In this document: positions 52,592-61,214 of the stretch, piece after piece | Layout of the letters: each line of letters opens with the position of its first letter | Numbering within the stretch: the stretch's first letter is position 1 | Origin: an uncultured Peptostreptococcaceae bacterium | GTDB lineage: Bacteria; Bacillota; Clostridia; Peptostreptococcales; Anaerovoracaceae | Assembly (NCBI GenBank): GCA_910588185.1 | Contig: CAJUQR010000006.1 | Coordinates: 48,505-112,504, forward strand | DNA length: 64,000 nucleotides | Direction: 5' to 3' | Program-made: the position numbers and the translations under genes | The notes under the pieces: model-generated | The model's database searches: none | What the model saw: only the letters and a program-made list of their open reading frames with translations | Told to the model about the DNA's origin: nothing

Positions 52592-53932
52592 TTAAAATAG
52601 TCCTCTGAATCTTTTATTTTTTTTCATAAAGCCAGGATTATTAAACTGTTTCATCAGCTTTTTTGCATCCTCATACTTCTTTATTAAGCTGTTTATTTTG
52701 CTCACAGGCTGTCCGCATCCTGATGCGATTCTCTTTCTGCGGCTGGCATTCAATACTTGAGGATTTTTTCGTTCCTCAGGCGTCATCGAATAAATAATAG
52801 CCTCCATCTGTCTGAATTCCTGCTCGCTTCTTTCTATATCACTGTCGCTGACAGACTTATTATTCATTCCGGGAAGCATATCCAACATTTTACCGATTCC
52901 GCCCATCTTCTTGACTTGCCCCAGCTGTTCCAAGAAATCTTCAAGAGTAAACTCATTTTTCCTCAGTTTCTTTTCAAGCTTAGCTGCCTGTTCTTCATCA
53001 AAATTTTCTTGAGCTTTTTCTATTAATGAAAGCATATCTCCCATTCCCAGGATTCTGCTTGCCATTCTTTCTGGATGGAAAGGTTCAAGGGCATCGAATT
53101 TTTCTCCCATACCTATGAACTTAACCGGTTTGCCTGTAACTTTTTTGGCGGAAAGAGCTGCTCCGCCTCTGGAATCACCGTCCATTTTAGTCATTATGAT
53201 TCCATCGATTCCAAGTTTATTGTTAAAGCCTTCTGCTGCGTTTACCGCATCCTGGCCTGTGAGTGCATCTACCACAAGTAATATCTCATGAGGTTTAACT
53301 GCTTTTTTGACTCTTGCCAGCTCTTCCATAAGGTCTTCATCTATCTGAAGTCGTCCGGCAGTATCGACAATAAGTACATTATAGCCTTTTTTCTCTGCCT
53401 CATTACGAGCTGCCAACGCTATGTCTTCTGCTTTTTTATTGTTTCTGTCTGTGTACACCGGTACATCAACCGACTTACCCACAACTTCCAGCTGGTCTAT
53501 GGCCGCAGGTCTATATATGTCACAGGCGCAAAGCATAGGCTTTTTGCCGTTTTTCTTAAGGTATGACGCCAGCTTGCCGCATGACGTAGTCTTACCTGTA
53601 CCTTGGAGTCCCACCATAAGAAGTACTGTAAATCCGCTAGGTGAATAAGTAAGTTTACTTCCGGTTCCTCCCATAAGATCAGTAAGCTGCTCGTTTACAA
53701 TCTTGATAACTTGCTGTCCAGGAGTTAAGCTCTGCAAAACTTCCTGTCCGAGACATTTTTCTTTGACGTCGGCCACAAACTCTTTTACTACCTTAAAGTT
53801 TACGTCAGCTTCTAAAAGTGCAAGCTTGACTTCTCTCATGGCATCGTTAATATCAGCCTCCGACAAAACGCCTTTTCCCTTTAATTTTTTAAACGTATTT
53901 TGAAGTTTTTCAGATAGTGATTCAAATGCCAT
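52592..53932 (-). CDS. ffh: Signal recognition particle protein Ffh
   Basis: 446-residue SRP GTPase. NG domain with P-loop [28 protein letters not shown] and [14 protein letters not shown], then a methionine-rich M domain (about 300-446) with [12 protein letters not shown] that holds the signal-peptide groove and binds SRP RNA. No SRP RNA gene was recognised in the window. ATG 53932 follows AAGGAG. Confidence 0.97.
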   Translation of the reverse strand: MAFESLSEKLQNTFKKLKGKGVLSEADINDAMREVKLALLEADVNFKVVKEFVADVKEKCLGQEVLQSLTPGQQVIKIVNEQLTDLMGGTGSKLTYSPSGFTVLLMVGLQGTGKTTSCGKLASYLKKNGKKPMLCACDIYRPAAIDQLEVVGKSVDVPVYTDRNNKKAEDIALAARNEAEKKGYNVLIVDTAGRLQIDEDLMEELARVKKAVKPHEILLVVDALTGQDAVNAAEGFNNKLGIDGIIMTKMDGDSRGGAALSAKKVTGKPVKFIGMGEKFDALEPFHPERMASRILGMGDMLSLIEKAQENFDEEQAAKLEKKLRKNEFTLEDFLEQLGQVKKMGGIGKMLDMLPGMNNKSVSDSDIERSEQEFRQMEAIIYSMTPEERKNPQVLNASRRKRIASGCGQPVSKINSLIKKYEDAKKLMKQFNNPGFMKKNKRFRGLF

Positions 53933-53981
53933 CTTTACTCCTTTAACTTGCTATCGTAATTTGCTCTCTGGTATGGGCTGA

Positions 53982-54332
53982 TTACGACAGCTCTTCTATG
54001 ATTCTCTTTATGCGCTTAAGTCCATCAACAGTATCTTTTTCTTTGGATACGGCTTCAATACCTGCTATTTCCTCTTCAATGAGTGCAATGGCTCTGTCTG
54101 TCTTAAGCAATTTATCTATAAGGTTAAGTTTACTTTCGTAATCTTCTAAAGCCTGCTCGGCTTTTTTCAGTGTATCATGTACCGCCTGTCTTGAAATTCC
54201 AAACTCTTGAGCAATTTCAGAAAGTGACAGGTTCTCTTCATGGTAAAGAGCCATAACTTGTCTTTGCTTCTTGGTGAGCAAAGCTCCATAAAAATCATAT
54301 AGCAGACTTGCTTTTGTTATCTCATCTACCAT
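53982..54332 (-). CDS. ylxM: YlxM-type helix-turn-helix protein
   Basis: About 116 residues with a sigma-region-4-like HTH (SLSEIAQEFGISRQAVHDTLK, residues about 35-55). YlxM proteins interact with the SRP pathway in streptococci. First gene of the ylxM-ffh-rpsP-khpA-rimM-trmD operon. ATG 54332 follows GGGAG; the frame could extend to 54392. Confidence 0.9.
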   Translation of the reverse strand: MVDEITKASLLYDFYGALLTKKQRQVMALYHEENLSLSEIAQEFGISRQAVHDTLKKAEQALEDYESKLNLIDKLLKTDRAIALIEEEIAGIEAVSKEKDTVDGLKRIKRIIEELS

Positions 54333-54407
54333 TTCTCTGCTCCCTGGCTCAATCTCGGCAAAACTGCCTTTGTGACTGTTAAGTGTTTTCACTTGACAAC
54401 TTTGATT

Positions 54408-54437
54408 AGTTTAGCACACCGGTGGGCTGGCTGTCAA
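54408..54437 (-). promoter_or_regulatory. Promoter of the ylxM-ffh operon
   Basis: TTGACA (54432-54437), 18 bp, TAAACT (54408-54413) on the minus strand, about 75 bp before ylxM. The spacer is GC-rich (GCCAGCCCACCGG). Confidence 0.65.
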
Positions 54438-54507
54438 GTATTTTTGCTTGAAAGAGGCTTGCCATTCAAGAATTTTTGAAAAATAATAGGGATTTAGCAA
54501 AGGCAAC

Positions 54508-54745
54508 CCCCGAAAATTTGTCTTTTTTCTTGCATTACCCAGGGGCAGACCCCGAAAATCTTTGCTTTTTTGTCAAATTTGCAGGGTAAGAAAACCAGTA
54601 AAATTAACTTTTTCCCTGTTATTCACTTCATATAATCCATATTTTATAAAATTTCATGAAATCTAGCCCTGCAAAAGTTCTGATTTGGACATATTTTTCG
54701 GGGTCTGACCCTGCAAATTACTTTAAAATTGAAGTTTTTTCGGGG
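54508..54745 (+). repeat. Palindromic repeat copy 5 (238 bp)
   Basis: Ends AACCCCCGAAAATTTG / TTTTTTCGGGGTT. Core orientation and arm order equal copy 3. An additional block to its left (54473-54510, TTTGAAAAATAATAGGGATT) resembles the left arm of copy 1 (TTTGAAAAATAATGTGGATT). It lies upstream of the ylxM promoter. Confidence 0.9.
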
Positions 54746-54800
54746 TTAAAGCGAATGCTGCGACTTATAATTGCAACTCGGCAAAAAACTCTCAGAAATT

Positions 54801-55571
54801 TTACAACATTTTAACGAGCAGTTCGGCGTTTCGTACTATAGAATTTACATCTATGGATCCATCCAACGTTTCTGCCGTTATTATCAAATTTACAGACGGA
54901 ATTATTCCGTTTTCTATGTATGTATTCAATTTGCGCAACGCACTTTTTCTATATTGTTCAACGCCCAACATCCCAAAATGTTCCCAATAAACAGATTGAC
55001 CATATTTATTATCAAAAGTAAAATCCGGATGAACCGTTATCATCTCTCCATCGGTCCAAAGCTCGATTGGTCGCTCATACTCAAATCGCAAATTATAAGA
55101 AGATACTACTTCTGCAATCATAACTTCCGATTTGGATCTTACCTTTATTCCTGAACTGGTCAAATGAACTCTGCCTCTAAGACAATTTTTCGAATCAAGT
55201 TCTTTGTGCCCGCTTTTAATCCTATGAGCGCCATCCCTATATGCTTTTGGCAATATCCTCTGCACAAAACCGTAGTCATAGGGCATGTAAATCTCCAAAA
55301 GCTTTTTCTCTTCTGCTATGTTGTTTTTCATAATCTTCATTGAGTGCTCAATATACTTTTTTCTCTTTAAATCTTCTATTATGGGAGACTCATTTTTATT
55401 GATATATCTACGTTTCTTTGTACGGGAGTCGACCAAATAATACTCCATTTTATCTCCGTTACATTTATAAGTCAAACCATAATCAGGCAGTCCCCTAAGC
55501 TGCTTATCATATTCTCTGAGCAGTCCCTCCTGTGTTCTCAAATCCCTTGTCAAAATCTCTTTAAAATCCAT
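54801..55571 (-). CDS. PD-(D/E)XK nuclease-like protein
   Basis: 256 residues. The first half is Lys/Arg-rich and helical. The second half reads like a restriction-endonuclease-fold core: a Glu in KVRSKSEVMIAEVVSSY, an Asp in TVHPDFTFD, then YWEHFGMLG with Glu-His in place of the Lys of the classical motif, and a Tyr/Lys-containing helix EQYRKSALRKL. It belongs to no family I can name. ATG 55571 follows AGGAGG. It sits between repeat copy 5 and the phage amidase, so it may be phage-borne cargo. Confidence 0.55.
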   Translation of the reverse strand: MDFKEILTRDLRTQEGLLREYDKQLRGLPDYGLTYKCNGDKMEYYLVDSRTKKRRYINKNESPIIEDLKRKKYIEHSMKIMKNNIAEEKKLLEIYMPYDYGFVQRILPKAYRDGAHRIKSGHKELDSKNCLRGRVHLTSSGIKVRSKSEVMIAEVVSSYNLRFEYERPIELWTDGEMITVHPDFTFDNKYGQSVYWEHFGMLGVEQYRKSALRKLNTYIENGIIPSVNLIITAETLDGSIDVNSIVRNAELLVKML

Positions 55572-55637
55572 ATTCTACCTCCTTAAGCTGATTATATATC
55601 CTGGTCACAAATGTAAATATATGTAAGTAAGTGAGCA

Positions 55638-55675
55638 TAAAAAAAGAGCGGAGCTCACTAGGCTCCGCCAAAAAA
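55638..55675 (-). terminator. Terminator of the phage tail/lysis operon
   Basis: GCGGAGC pairs with GCTCCGC over a 7-nt loop, with A tracts on both sides, just after the amidase stop. Confidence 0.85.
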
Positions 55676-55679
55676 TTGA

Positions 55680-56477
55680 TTAAATATCTTTTTTATCTAT
55701 CCAGCCTGTAACCTGACCATTTACGCCAACTCTAGACTTAAGATTAGTGATTCTCATACGGCCTTTTATAACTTCTCCGTCCCATAAATAATAGGTTCCT
55801 GTAACGTGTGTTGAAGGAACTTTGTTTGTGGACGTCGCATAAAGCGGTTTTGCTGAAAGTTTAACTGCCGCGCCTTTAGAATACTTTTTATCCGGTTTTG
55901 AAGGCTTATCCGGTTTATCCGGCTCCGTCTTATCCCCATCTTTGAAGCTGACTCCAAAATAGTTGCAAATTCCCTTTGCCAGAGCCTTTCCAACCATCTC
56001 CGGATTGTGAATAAACTCATCACAGTCTTTCTTGTTGGTGTGGAAACCAAGCTCGCAGTACATAGACTTTGCTATGGGACGATTTATCTCATAAAGATCA
56101 GCACGCTTTGCAAATTTAGCCTTGAGCTTGCCGGGATAAACTGCTTCTACTGACGGCGCTACCTTATCGAAAATTTTGCGATAAGTGTCACTATCCTTAT
56201 AAAACATAAACATCAGATATCTGGCTGATTCTGTGCTAGATGCATTTGTATGAATCGGAACATGAAGCGCCGCTTTTTTAGCATTGGATTCACTGCATCT
56301 TGCCGCCATATTTTGACTTGTTTTAGCAATGATTACATCAAATCCGTTATTCTTTAAATGTCTTGCACAAACTTCTGCAATAGGTCTGGTGTGCTTATCC
56401 TCATAACAATCAGATTTCTTGCATTTGTTTGCTCCTTTTCCGTGATTAGACGGACTTAAATATATCAATTTTGCCAT
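55680..56477 (-). CDS. N-acetylmuramoyl-L-alanine amidase (phage endolysin)
   Basis: 265 residues. Amidase_3 domain (about 1-178) with YLSPSNHGKG (zinc His), HVPIHTNASS (zinc His) and MYCELGFHTNKKD (catalytic Glu). A Pro/Lys/Asp linker leads to a C-terminal domain of about 60 residues (KLSAKPLYATSTN to QVTGWID) of SH3-like type that should bind the wall. No signal peptide, so it would need a holin, and none is visible next to it. Downstream of the tail fibre gene, last in the operon. Confidence 0.9.
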   Translation of the reverse strand: MAKLIYLSPSNHGKGANKCKKSDCYEDKHTRPIAEVCARHLKNNGFDVIIAKTSQNMAARCSESNAKKAALHVPIHTNASSTESARYLMFMFYKDSDTYRKIFDKVAPSVEAVYPGKLKAKFAKRADLYEINRPIAKSMYCELGFHTNKKDCDEFIHNPEMVGKALAKGICNYFGVSFKDGDKTEPDKPDKPSKPDKKYSKGAAVKLSAKPLYATSTNKVPSTHVTGTYYLWDGEVIKGRMRITNLKSRVGVNGQVTGWIDKKDI

Positions 56478-56555
56478 AAAATTCTCCTTTCTGCTGCGCT
56501 GAAAGCGCTTTTATATTATATGCTTATTATCATGTTAGCCGTGAATTTTGAACGA

Positions 56556-58529
56556 TTACGCTGTTCGTTTCCAAAAATATACGGTTATATAAGGCTGAAC
56601 TGAAGATGCCGCTGTGGTTGCAACTGCACCGCCGCTCCCTGTATTTCCATGATTATGGGCGCCGCCTCCTCCTGTAGAACTTACAGCAGTCAATGTACCT
56701 CTGGAGTTACCTGACGGTGCTCCGGAAGGTCTTACATAATACCAACCTGTGCTTGATGACGTCGCATCACTTCCGGTATACCTATAAGGCGCGCTATGAC
56801 TATGGCTGGGTATCTGGCTGACCTTCAATGTACAATTATTGGTCGAATGATTATGACTTCCTCCTGTGTGGGTATGCGTCTTTGCTCCTCCCGTTTTTTC
56901 CACAGTATTAAAATCAGTATCTGATGAATTGAGTCCAACAAGAGTTCTTCCTTCTGCAAATCTAACCCATGTAGTATTTTTATATATTAAATTAGGGTTA
57001 TAGTTCGGATTTACGGATGTTGTCACTGAGCCTACAGGATATATCCAGTCTATAAGTCTTATCTGCGAAGGAGCAGATTTAAACAGCTTCTTTGTTTCAG
57101 TAACTTCAGCTTCTGTGATTGAGTAATTTGCATTTGCTATACTTAAATTTCCGTCAATTGAAACAGATTCTCTGAATCTTGCATTCCAACCCACGTCAAA
57201 GCCTTCTATTTCAGACATTTTTCCAACTGCCAGACCTTTGTTATCAGCTTTCAGATCAAGAGGAACGGAACGACATGGAATTATGAAGGTATAGTTTTCA
57301 CTCTTATTTCCAATCTGGTCTGAAAGAGTAACCACACCTGTCAGCGTATTTTCAGGATCCAAATCCATAGTGTCGAATCTTTGAGTAAATTTTTCTGAAT
57401 CTACCATATACGCTCTCAGTTCGCTTTCTTCTAAATATGCCGTAACTGTTCCAAGATTGGAACCGCCTACTGTGGACATAGTTCCCTCTGCAGTTATTAT
57501 TATTGCCAGAGGATCATCCTCATCTCGCGTAACCACAACGCTGGTAATTGATGGAGATGAATACGGATATACATAAAATGCACTGCTTGTTATGGTCTTG
57601 TTCTTTCCTCTGCTGTCGCTTATGGTAGTTGTAACAGTATTATCTCCTGTCACTTTAAGAACACCGCTTGTAAAAGATGCCGCCGTGTACTTGACTCCAC
57701 CAAATGTTGTTGAATAAGAAAGGGTCGCACCATAATTGGCAGTCGATGAGATATTAACTGCAACTTTTGAAATTCCTTGGACGTAATGTTCTTTATAAAG
57801 GCTTACACCTGTCAATGCAATACTTCCGCTGATCTCATACGCAGGAACATTTACAGTAATATTCTTTGAAAATGCACTGCCTATAAGCGTACTTCCCGAT
57901 AAAGTTTCCACCTTTACAGTTGCAGTCCTTGACATAGAAGTATTTATCAAATTTGCCCAGCTTGCCGGTATGGTGACAGACTGAACCTTTTTTGATGAAG
58001 ACGCACTCATATTATAAGTAAGCGATGTTGCCCCTGACATTGATACTGTTACTTTATGTGAAAAGCTTGCATGAGGAGTTACAGTTACATCAAACGATTT
58101 GCCGGCTGTAACACTTGCAGCCGAAATCACTACAGATGAAGCTCTCGGTATGGTTGCCGGAGTAAATGTGCCGCTGACGCTGGCAGTTCCAAGGCCTACT
58201 CCCGACTTAAACTCAGCCGAACAGGCAACAGATTTGCTTCCGTTAGCATTATGGCTTACTGTTATATATTTAGTTGCAAGTGTCTTTGTACTGCCTGCAC
58301 TTACTCCTCTTATGTCAAACGTATTGGCAGAATAAAGAGTTGTGCCGTTTATTATCATTTTTATTGAAGCGTCGCCTGATAAGTTGTATGACGGTGAAGT
58401 CACTTTTGATACATATGAAAGCACTGCTTTCAAATACGACGTATTATTTGCTACAGACTGGCTCTCTGTCGTAACTGTAAGTTTGAGAGTTCCCCAGCCT
58501 GATGAAAAATCTTTTGTATAAGTTGCCAT
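56556..58529 (-). CDS. DUF859-type phage tail/receptor-binding protein
   Basis: 657 residues. The N-terminal region (TKDFSSGWGTLKLTVTTESQ, ASIKMIINGTTLYSANTF) matches DUF859, a family of phage minor structural proteins. Threonine/serine-rich beta repeats fill the middle, and the C-terminus has collar-type motifs (IYPVGSVTTSVNPNYN, THTHTGGSHNHS) and a terminal YITVYFWKRTA, as in tail-fibre tips. Between hub and amidase genes. Likely receptor binding. Confidence 0.82.
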   Translation of the reverse strand: MATYTKDFSSGWGTLKLTVTTESQSVANNTSYLKAVLSYVSKVTSPSYNLSGDASIKMIINGTTLYSANTFDIRGVSAGSTKTLATKYITVSHNANGSKSVACSAEFKSGVGLGTASVSGTFTPATIPRASSVVISAASVTAGKSFDVTVTPHASFSHKVTVSMSGATSLTYNMSASSSKKVQSVTIPASWANLINTSMSRTATVKVETLSGSTLIGSAFSKNITVNVPAYEISGSIALTGVSLYKEHYVQGISKVAVNISSTANYGATLSYSTTFGGVKYTAASFTSGVLKVTGDNTVTTTISDSRGKNKTITSSAFYVYPYSSPSITSVVVTRDEDDPLAIIITAEGTMSTVGGSNLGTVTAYLEESELRAYMVDSEKFTQRFDTMDLDPENTLTGVVTLSDQIGNKSENYTFIIPCRSVPLDLKADNKGLAVGKMSEIEGFDVGWNARFRESVSIDGNLSIANANYSITEAEVTETKKLFKSAPSQIRLIDWIYPVGSVTTSVNPNYNPNLIYKNTTWVRFAEGRTLVGLNSSDTDFNTVEKTGGAKTHTHTGGSHNHSTNNCTLKVSQIPSHSHSAPYRYTGSDATSSSTGWYYVRPSGAPSGNSRGTLTAVSSTGGGGAHNHGNTGSGGAVATTAASSVQPYITVYFWKRTA

Positions 58530-58533
58530 TTGT

Positions 58534-60144
58534 TTACACCACCTTTGTCAATGATAAATTACCTGTTACTCTAGGTATGAAAGCAAAATTTCCTATTCTA
58601 AATCTGTCAAGCTGTACGATTTCAAAAGCTGAATTACTGAAAAATGCCAATTCATTGCCGCTTTTTCCATCGCAAAAGCTTATTCTGTCGTTTTCTTGTC
58701 TTAAGACTATAGTATTGTCTGCTGAGCCAAGCTCAAGATAAAGCTCTCCTGTATTTTCATCAGGCTTCACTCTGAAAAAGTCGTCCAGACTTTTTCCTTC
58801 CTCTCCTTCTTTTCCGCCGTATACCTCAATCTGTGAAGTGGCGATTTTTCCTGCTATGACAGCATCTGCTATAATCCTGCCGTCCATGGTTATGGCAGTC
58901 TTTGAAACAGTTCTGCCTCCATCTTCAGAAAAAATCAGACCGGCTTTGGTCATGCGCCACAGACTGGTAGTCGGAGTAAGCGTTGGAGTGTCTCTTACTT
59001 CCCAGCCCTCAGGGAATCCTTCTTCCCCCATCTTAAGTTCAAAATATCCGCCTTTTGTACCTTTGATAAGTTCAGTTGCTTCTTTAAAACTTTCAGTTAT
59101 AGTTTTATAAAGCTTATTAAGCTTTTTTTCTGTAGGGGATTCTCCCATAACAGTTTCTGTCTCAAAATTGCCGTACGAATATATGGTTGAACCGATTCCG
59201 CCGGACAACTCAATGGTCTGAGTCATTACTGCTACATCATTTTCTTCGCCATCCTTGTCTATTGCAGTTATGATATCACCGCATTCAACGGCAGGATTTC
59301 CTCTGTATCTTATTTCGCATGGTACAAATGACTGCTGCCCTGTTCTTTCATATATTTCGTTCAAAATTTCCTGATTGATAAATGGATTATAGAATGAAAT
59401 TCCCTGTCCCGAACCAGCCTCATAAACTGTTTCTTCAATGCCTGAACGCAGCGAGCCAAGCACAAATATCTCTTGTGAAGTATGTTTAAATCCATCCATA
59501 TACTGAACATCCGGTGTGATGGAAAACTTCTGCTTTTCATACCATTTAAACTCCAGCTTTCCTTCTCTGTTAATGTTGGCATTGCTTCCCATGAGACCTG
59601 CTATATATCCGATCATTTCTCTTTGAGTGCAGTTAACTATATTTACATTCATGTCGGGAAAAATAGTTTCGGCTATTTCAAGTCCTCCGTTTTGAAGAGC
59701 TATATCTTCGATTATCTGTGCAACAGTGGCAGACTCGCCCAATCCGTTTTTAGGCTCATAAGGCACATCCATCTTATTAAATATGTCATAACCTGTTATA
59801 GTCACCGTCTTGTAGTTATCGCTGGTCTCAACATCACTGACATAATATTTGCCCATGGGACAGTATTCCCTTGTTTTGCCTGTCTCAAGTCCTGCATACA
59901 CCTGAAAATATCCGTCGCTGAATGCTATATCCTGCTTCGGCATATACATCTCTATTACTGCTTTGTTGGCACACGCATCTCCCATGGACAGATTGCTGTT
60001 TGCAGTTAATGTCTCATCAATGGTGATTTTTTTCAAAAATTCACCGTCAATTTCATAAGGAAGTCCGTTGAATATTACTTTTAGCAATACTTTTCTGCTT
60101 TTTGAAAATGCTGCATTATTAAATAATTCGCTGACATTATACAT
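58534..60144 (-). CDS. Phage tail hub / baseplate-associated protein
   Basis: About 536 residues with a gp27-like hub layout: an N-terminal region starting MYNVSELFNNAAFSKSR, the conserved middle GKYYVSDVETSDNYKTVTITGYD and AGLMGSNANINREGKLEF, and a C-terminal fibre-like end. I chose ATG 60144 after GGAGGTGG; the GTG at 60153 is inside that site. 4 bp from the fibre gene. Confidence 0.78.
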   Translation of the reverse strand: MYNVSELFNNAAFSKSRKVLLKVIFNGLPYEIDGEFLKKITIDETLTANSNLSMGDACANKAVIEMYMPKQDIAFSDGYFQVYAGLETGKTREYCPMGKYYVSDVETSDNYKTVTITGYDIFNKMDVPYEPKNGLGESATVAQIIEDIALQNGGLEIAETIFPDMNVNIVNCTQREMIGYIAGLMGSNANINREGKLEFKWYEKQKFSITPDVQYMDGFKHTSQEIFVLGSLRSGIEETVYEAGSGQGISFYNPFINQEILNEIYERTGQQSFVPCEIRYRGNPAVECGDIITAIDKDGEENDVAVMTQTIELSGGIGSTIYSYGNFETETVMGESPTEKKLNKLYKTITESFKEATELIKGTKGGYFELKMGEEGFPEGWEVRDTPTLTPTTSLWRMTKAGLIFSEDGGRTVSKTAITMDGRIIADAVIAGKIATSQIEVYGGKEGEEGKSLDDFFRVKPDENTGELYLELGSADNTIVLRQENDRISFCDGKSGNELAFFSNSAFEIVQLDRFRIGNFAFIPRVTGNLSLTKVV

Positions 60145-60156
60145 ATGAACCACCTC

Positions 60157-60777
60157 CTAGACTTCCATAAAATTAATTGAAAGACCCTGCCACATCCACT
60201 TCTCAGGTGTTTCTCCCTGCTGCTCTTGGTATCTGTACATAGGAGCTGTTCTGCTGTTTACATAAGCTTCCATAGTGCGCTTTTCTCCTGTATACGCATC
60301 AGGGTACTCAAGCAAAAATGTATCTTCTTTTATGACAGACAAAAGCTCTGCTATTTCTTTATCTTCAAGTGGTCCCCATGAAGCTCCGACAGTTATCTTT
60401 TGGTCGACTACGTCTCTGAAATATTTCCCAAGCTGATTGGTTCCGCTGCTTCCTTCGGCTTCTACATCTGCTGAATCCCACTGCATGGTCTGAGGGTCTT
60501 TGAGCGGATAAGTTTTTTCTATACATATCTTTGCATCCGGAAGTTGTTCCTCGCCGTCCGGCAGCTCCGGATCAGGCTCACTGTCGAATGTAATCAAATT
60601 TGCCATTATACTGTTTACGGTTATTTTTTCAGGACAATTATCCCAGTTTTCAACACTGACTATATCAAACACATCTCCTGCTTTTATATGTTCAAGATTT
60701 TCATCAGAAGTTGTCCAACGGTACTCAGCTCTGCTATAAATAACTTCCATTCTGACTTTTACATTTAAAATTGCCAT
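60157..60777 (-). CDS. Phage tail protein (DUF6711-like)
   Basis: 206 residues starting MAILNVKVRMEVIYSRAEYR. The second half (DQKITVGASWGPLEDKEIAE, FLLEYPDAYTGEKRTMEAYV) resembles DUF6711, found between tape measure and hub genes. It probably belongs to the distal tail. No signal or catalytic motif. Confidence 0.6.
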   Translation of the reverse strand: MAILNVKVRMEVIYSRAEYRWTTSDENLEHIKAGDVFDIVSVENWDNCPEKITVNSIMANLITFDSEPDPELPDGEEQLPDAKICIEKTYPLKDPQTMQWDSADVEAEGSSGTNQLGKYFRDVVDQKITVGASWGPLEDKEIAELLSVIKEDTFLLEYPDAYTGEKRTMEAYVNSRTAPMYRYQEQQGETPEKWMWQGLSINFMEV

Positions 60778-60798
60778 TTTTTATTCCTCCTTTTCTAA

Positions 60799-60829
60799 TA
60801 AAAAAGACCTTGGGCTTATGCCAAGGTCT
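60799..60829 (-). terminator. Stem-loop upstream of the DUF6711-like gene
   Basis: AGACCTTGG pairs with CCAAGGTCT across 7 nt and is followed on the minus strand by TTTTTTA. It can stop transcripts entering from the tape measure side, or end an antisense RNA that covers the toxin. Confidence 0.75.
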
Positions 60830-60899
60830 GATAATTTTTTGCGCTGTTTTATTGTTATTTTTTACCATTAATTTACTTTATTTTACATAAAATTCATGA

Positions 60900-60905
60900 T
60901 ATACT
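60900..60905 (+). promoter_or_regulatory. Extended -10 promoter of the small toxin
   Basis: TGATATACT gives an extended -10 (TATACT at 60900-60905). The -35 at 17 bp is poor. CCATT-loop-AATGG and GGAAGGGAGG in the 5' UTR could fold around the ribosome-binding site. Confidence 0.5.
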
Positions 60906-60955
60906 TATGATGTTGTCTTATCCATTCCAGACAATGGAAGGGAGGTGAAAAGCAT

Positions 60956-61051
60956 ATGAGTGTTTTACTCACGCTGACGATTTCTGTTATAGCTGGTATA
61001 ATAGCAAATTTTATCAGCAAATGGCTAAACAGAAACGACAAAGACAATTAG
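60956..61051 (+). CDS. 31-residue hydrophobic toxin, type I (Fst/holin-like)
   Basis: A short frame with ATG 60956 and GGGAGGTG 7 bp upstream. It has one transmembrane helix (LTLTISVIAGIIANFI) and a charged tail SKWLNRNDKDN, the plan of Fst-like and small holin-like toxins. It is oriented opposite to the phage genes and followed at once by a symmetrical terminator. A consensus promoter facing it lies at 61134-61162. This layout matches type I toxin-antitoxin loci of the par type. Toxicity has not been shown; it could be an ordinary small membrane peptide. Confidence 0.78.
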   Translation: MSVLLTLTISVIAGIIANFISKWLNRNDKDN

Positions 61052-61054
61052 CCT

Positions 61055-61127
61055 ACATAAAAAACTCCGCAACCAACACTTGCGGAGTTTTTAATTTGCA
61101 TATGAGTTATATGCTTTACTCACTGTT
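61055..61127 (-). ncRNA. Putative antisense antitoxin RNA
   Basis: About 70 nt expected from the consensus promoter (start near 61127) to the shared terminator at 61058-61093. It would overlap the 3' untranslated end of the toxin transcript and would end there. Inferred from promoter and terminator only. Confidence 0.55.
61058..61093. terminator. Bidirectional terminator shared by toxin and antitoxin
   Basis: AAAACTCCGCAA and TTGCGGAGTTTT form a 12-bp stem with a 7-nt loop and T/A tracts on both strands. Confidence 0.9.
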
Positions 61128-61133
61128 TATAAA

Positions 61134-61162
61134 ATTATACAATACAAAAATAATAATGTCAA
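61134..61162 (-). promoter_or_regulatory. Consensus promoter facing the toxin gene
   Basis: TTGACA (61157-61162), 17 bp, TATAAT (61134-61139) on the minus strand: both hexamers match the consensus exactly. It lies after the tape-measure stop, so the natural product is the antisense RNA. Confidence 0.88.
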
Positions 61163-61214
61163 TAAAACATATGTATTGTTCTTCTATATTTTACATTAAT
61201 TTGCAACATCTATG

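Noticed and set aside
54801..55571. Transposase for the palindromic elements
   Set aside because: No DDE or HUH pattern, and it is next to only one of the five copies.
60956..61051. Classical phage holin
   Set aside because: Only 31 residues with one helix, on the opposite strand to the lysin and far from it, with a facing consensus promoter, which suits a type I toxin.
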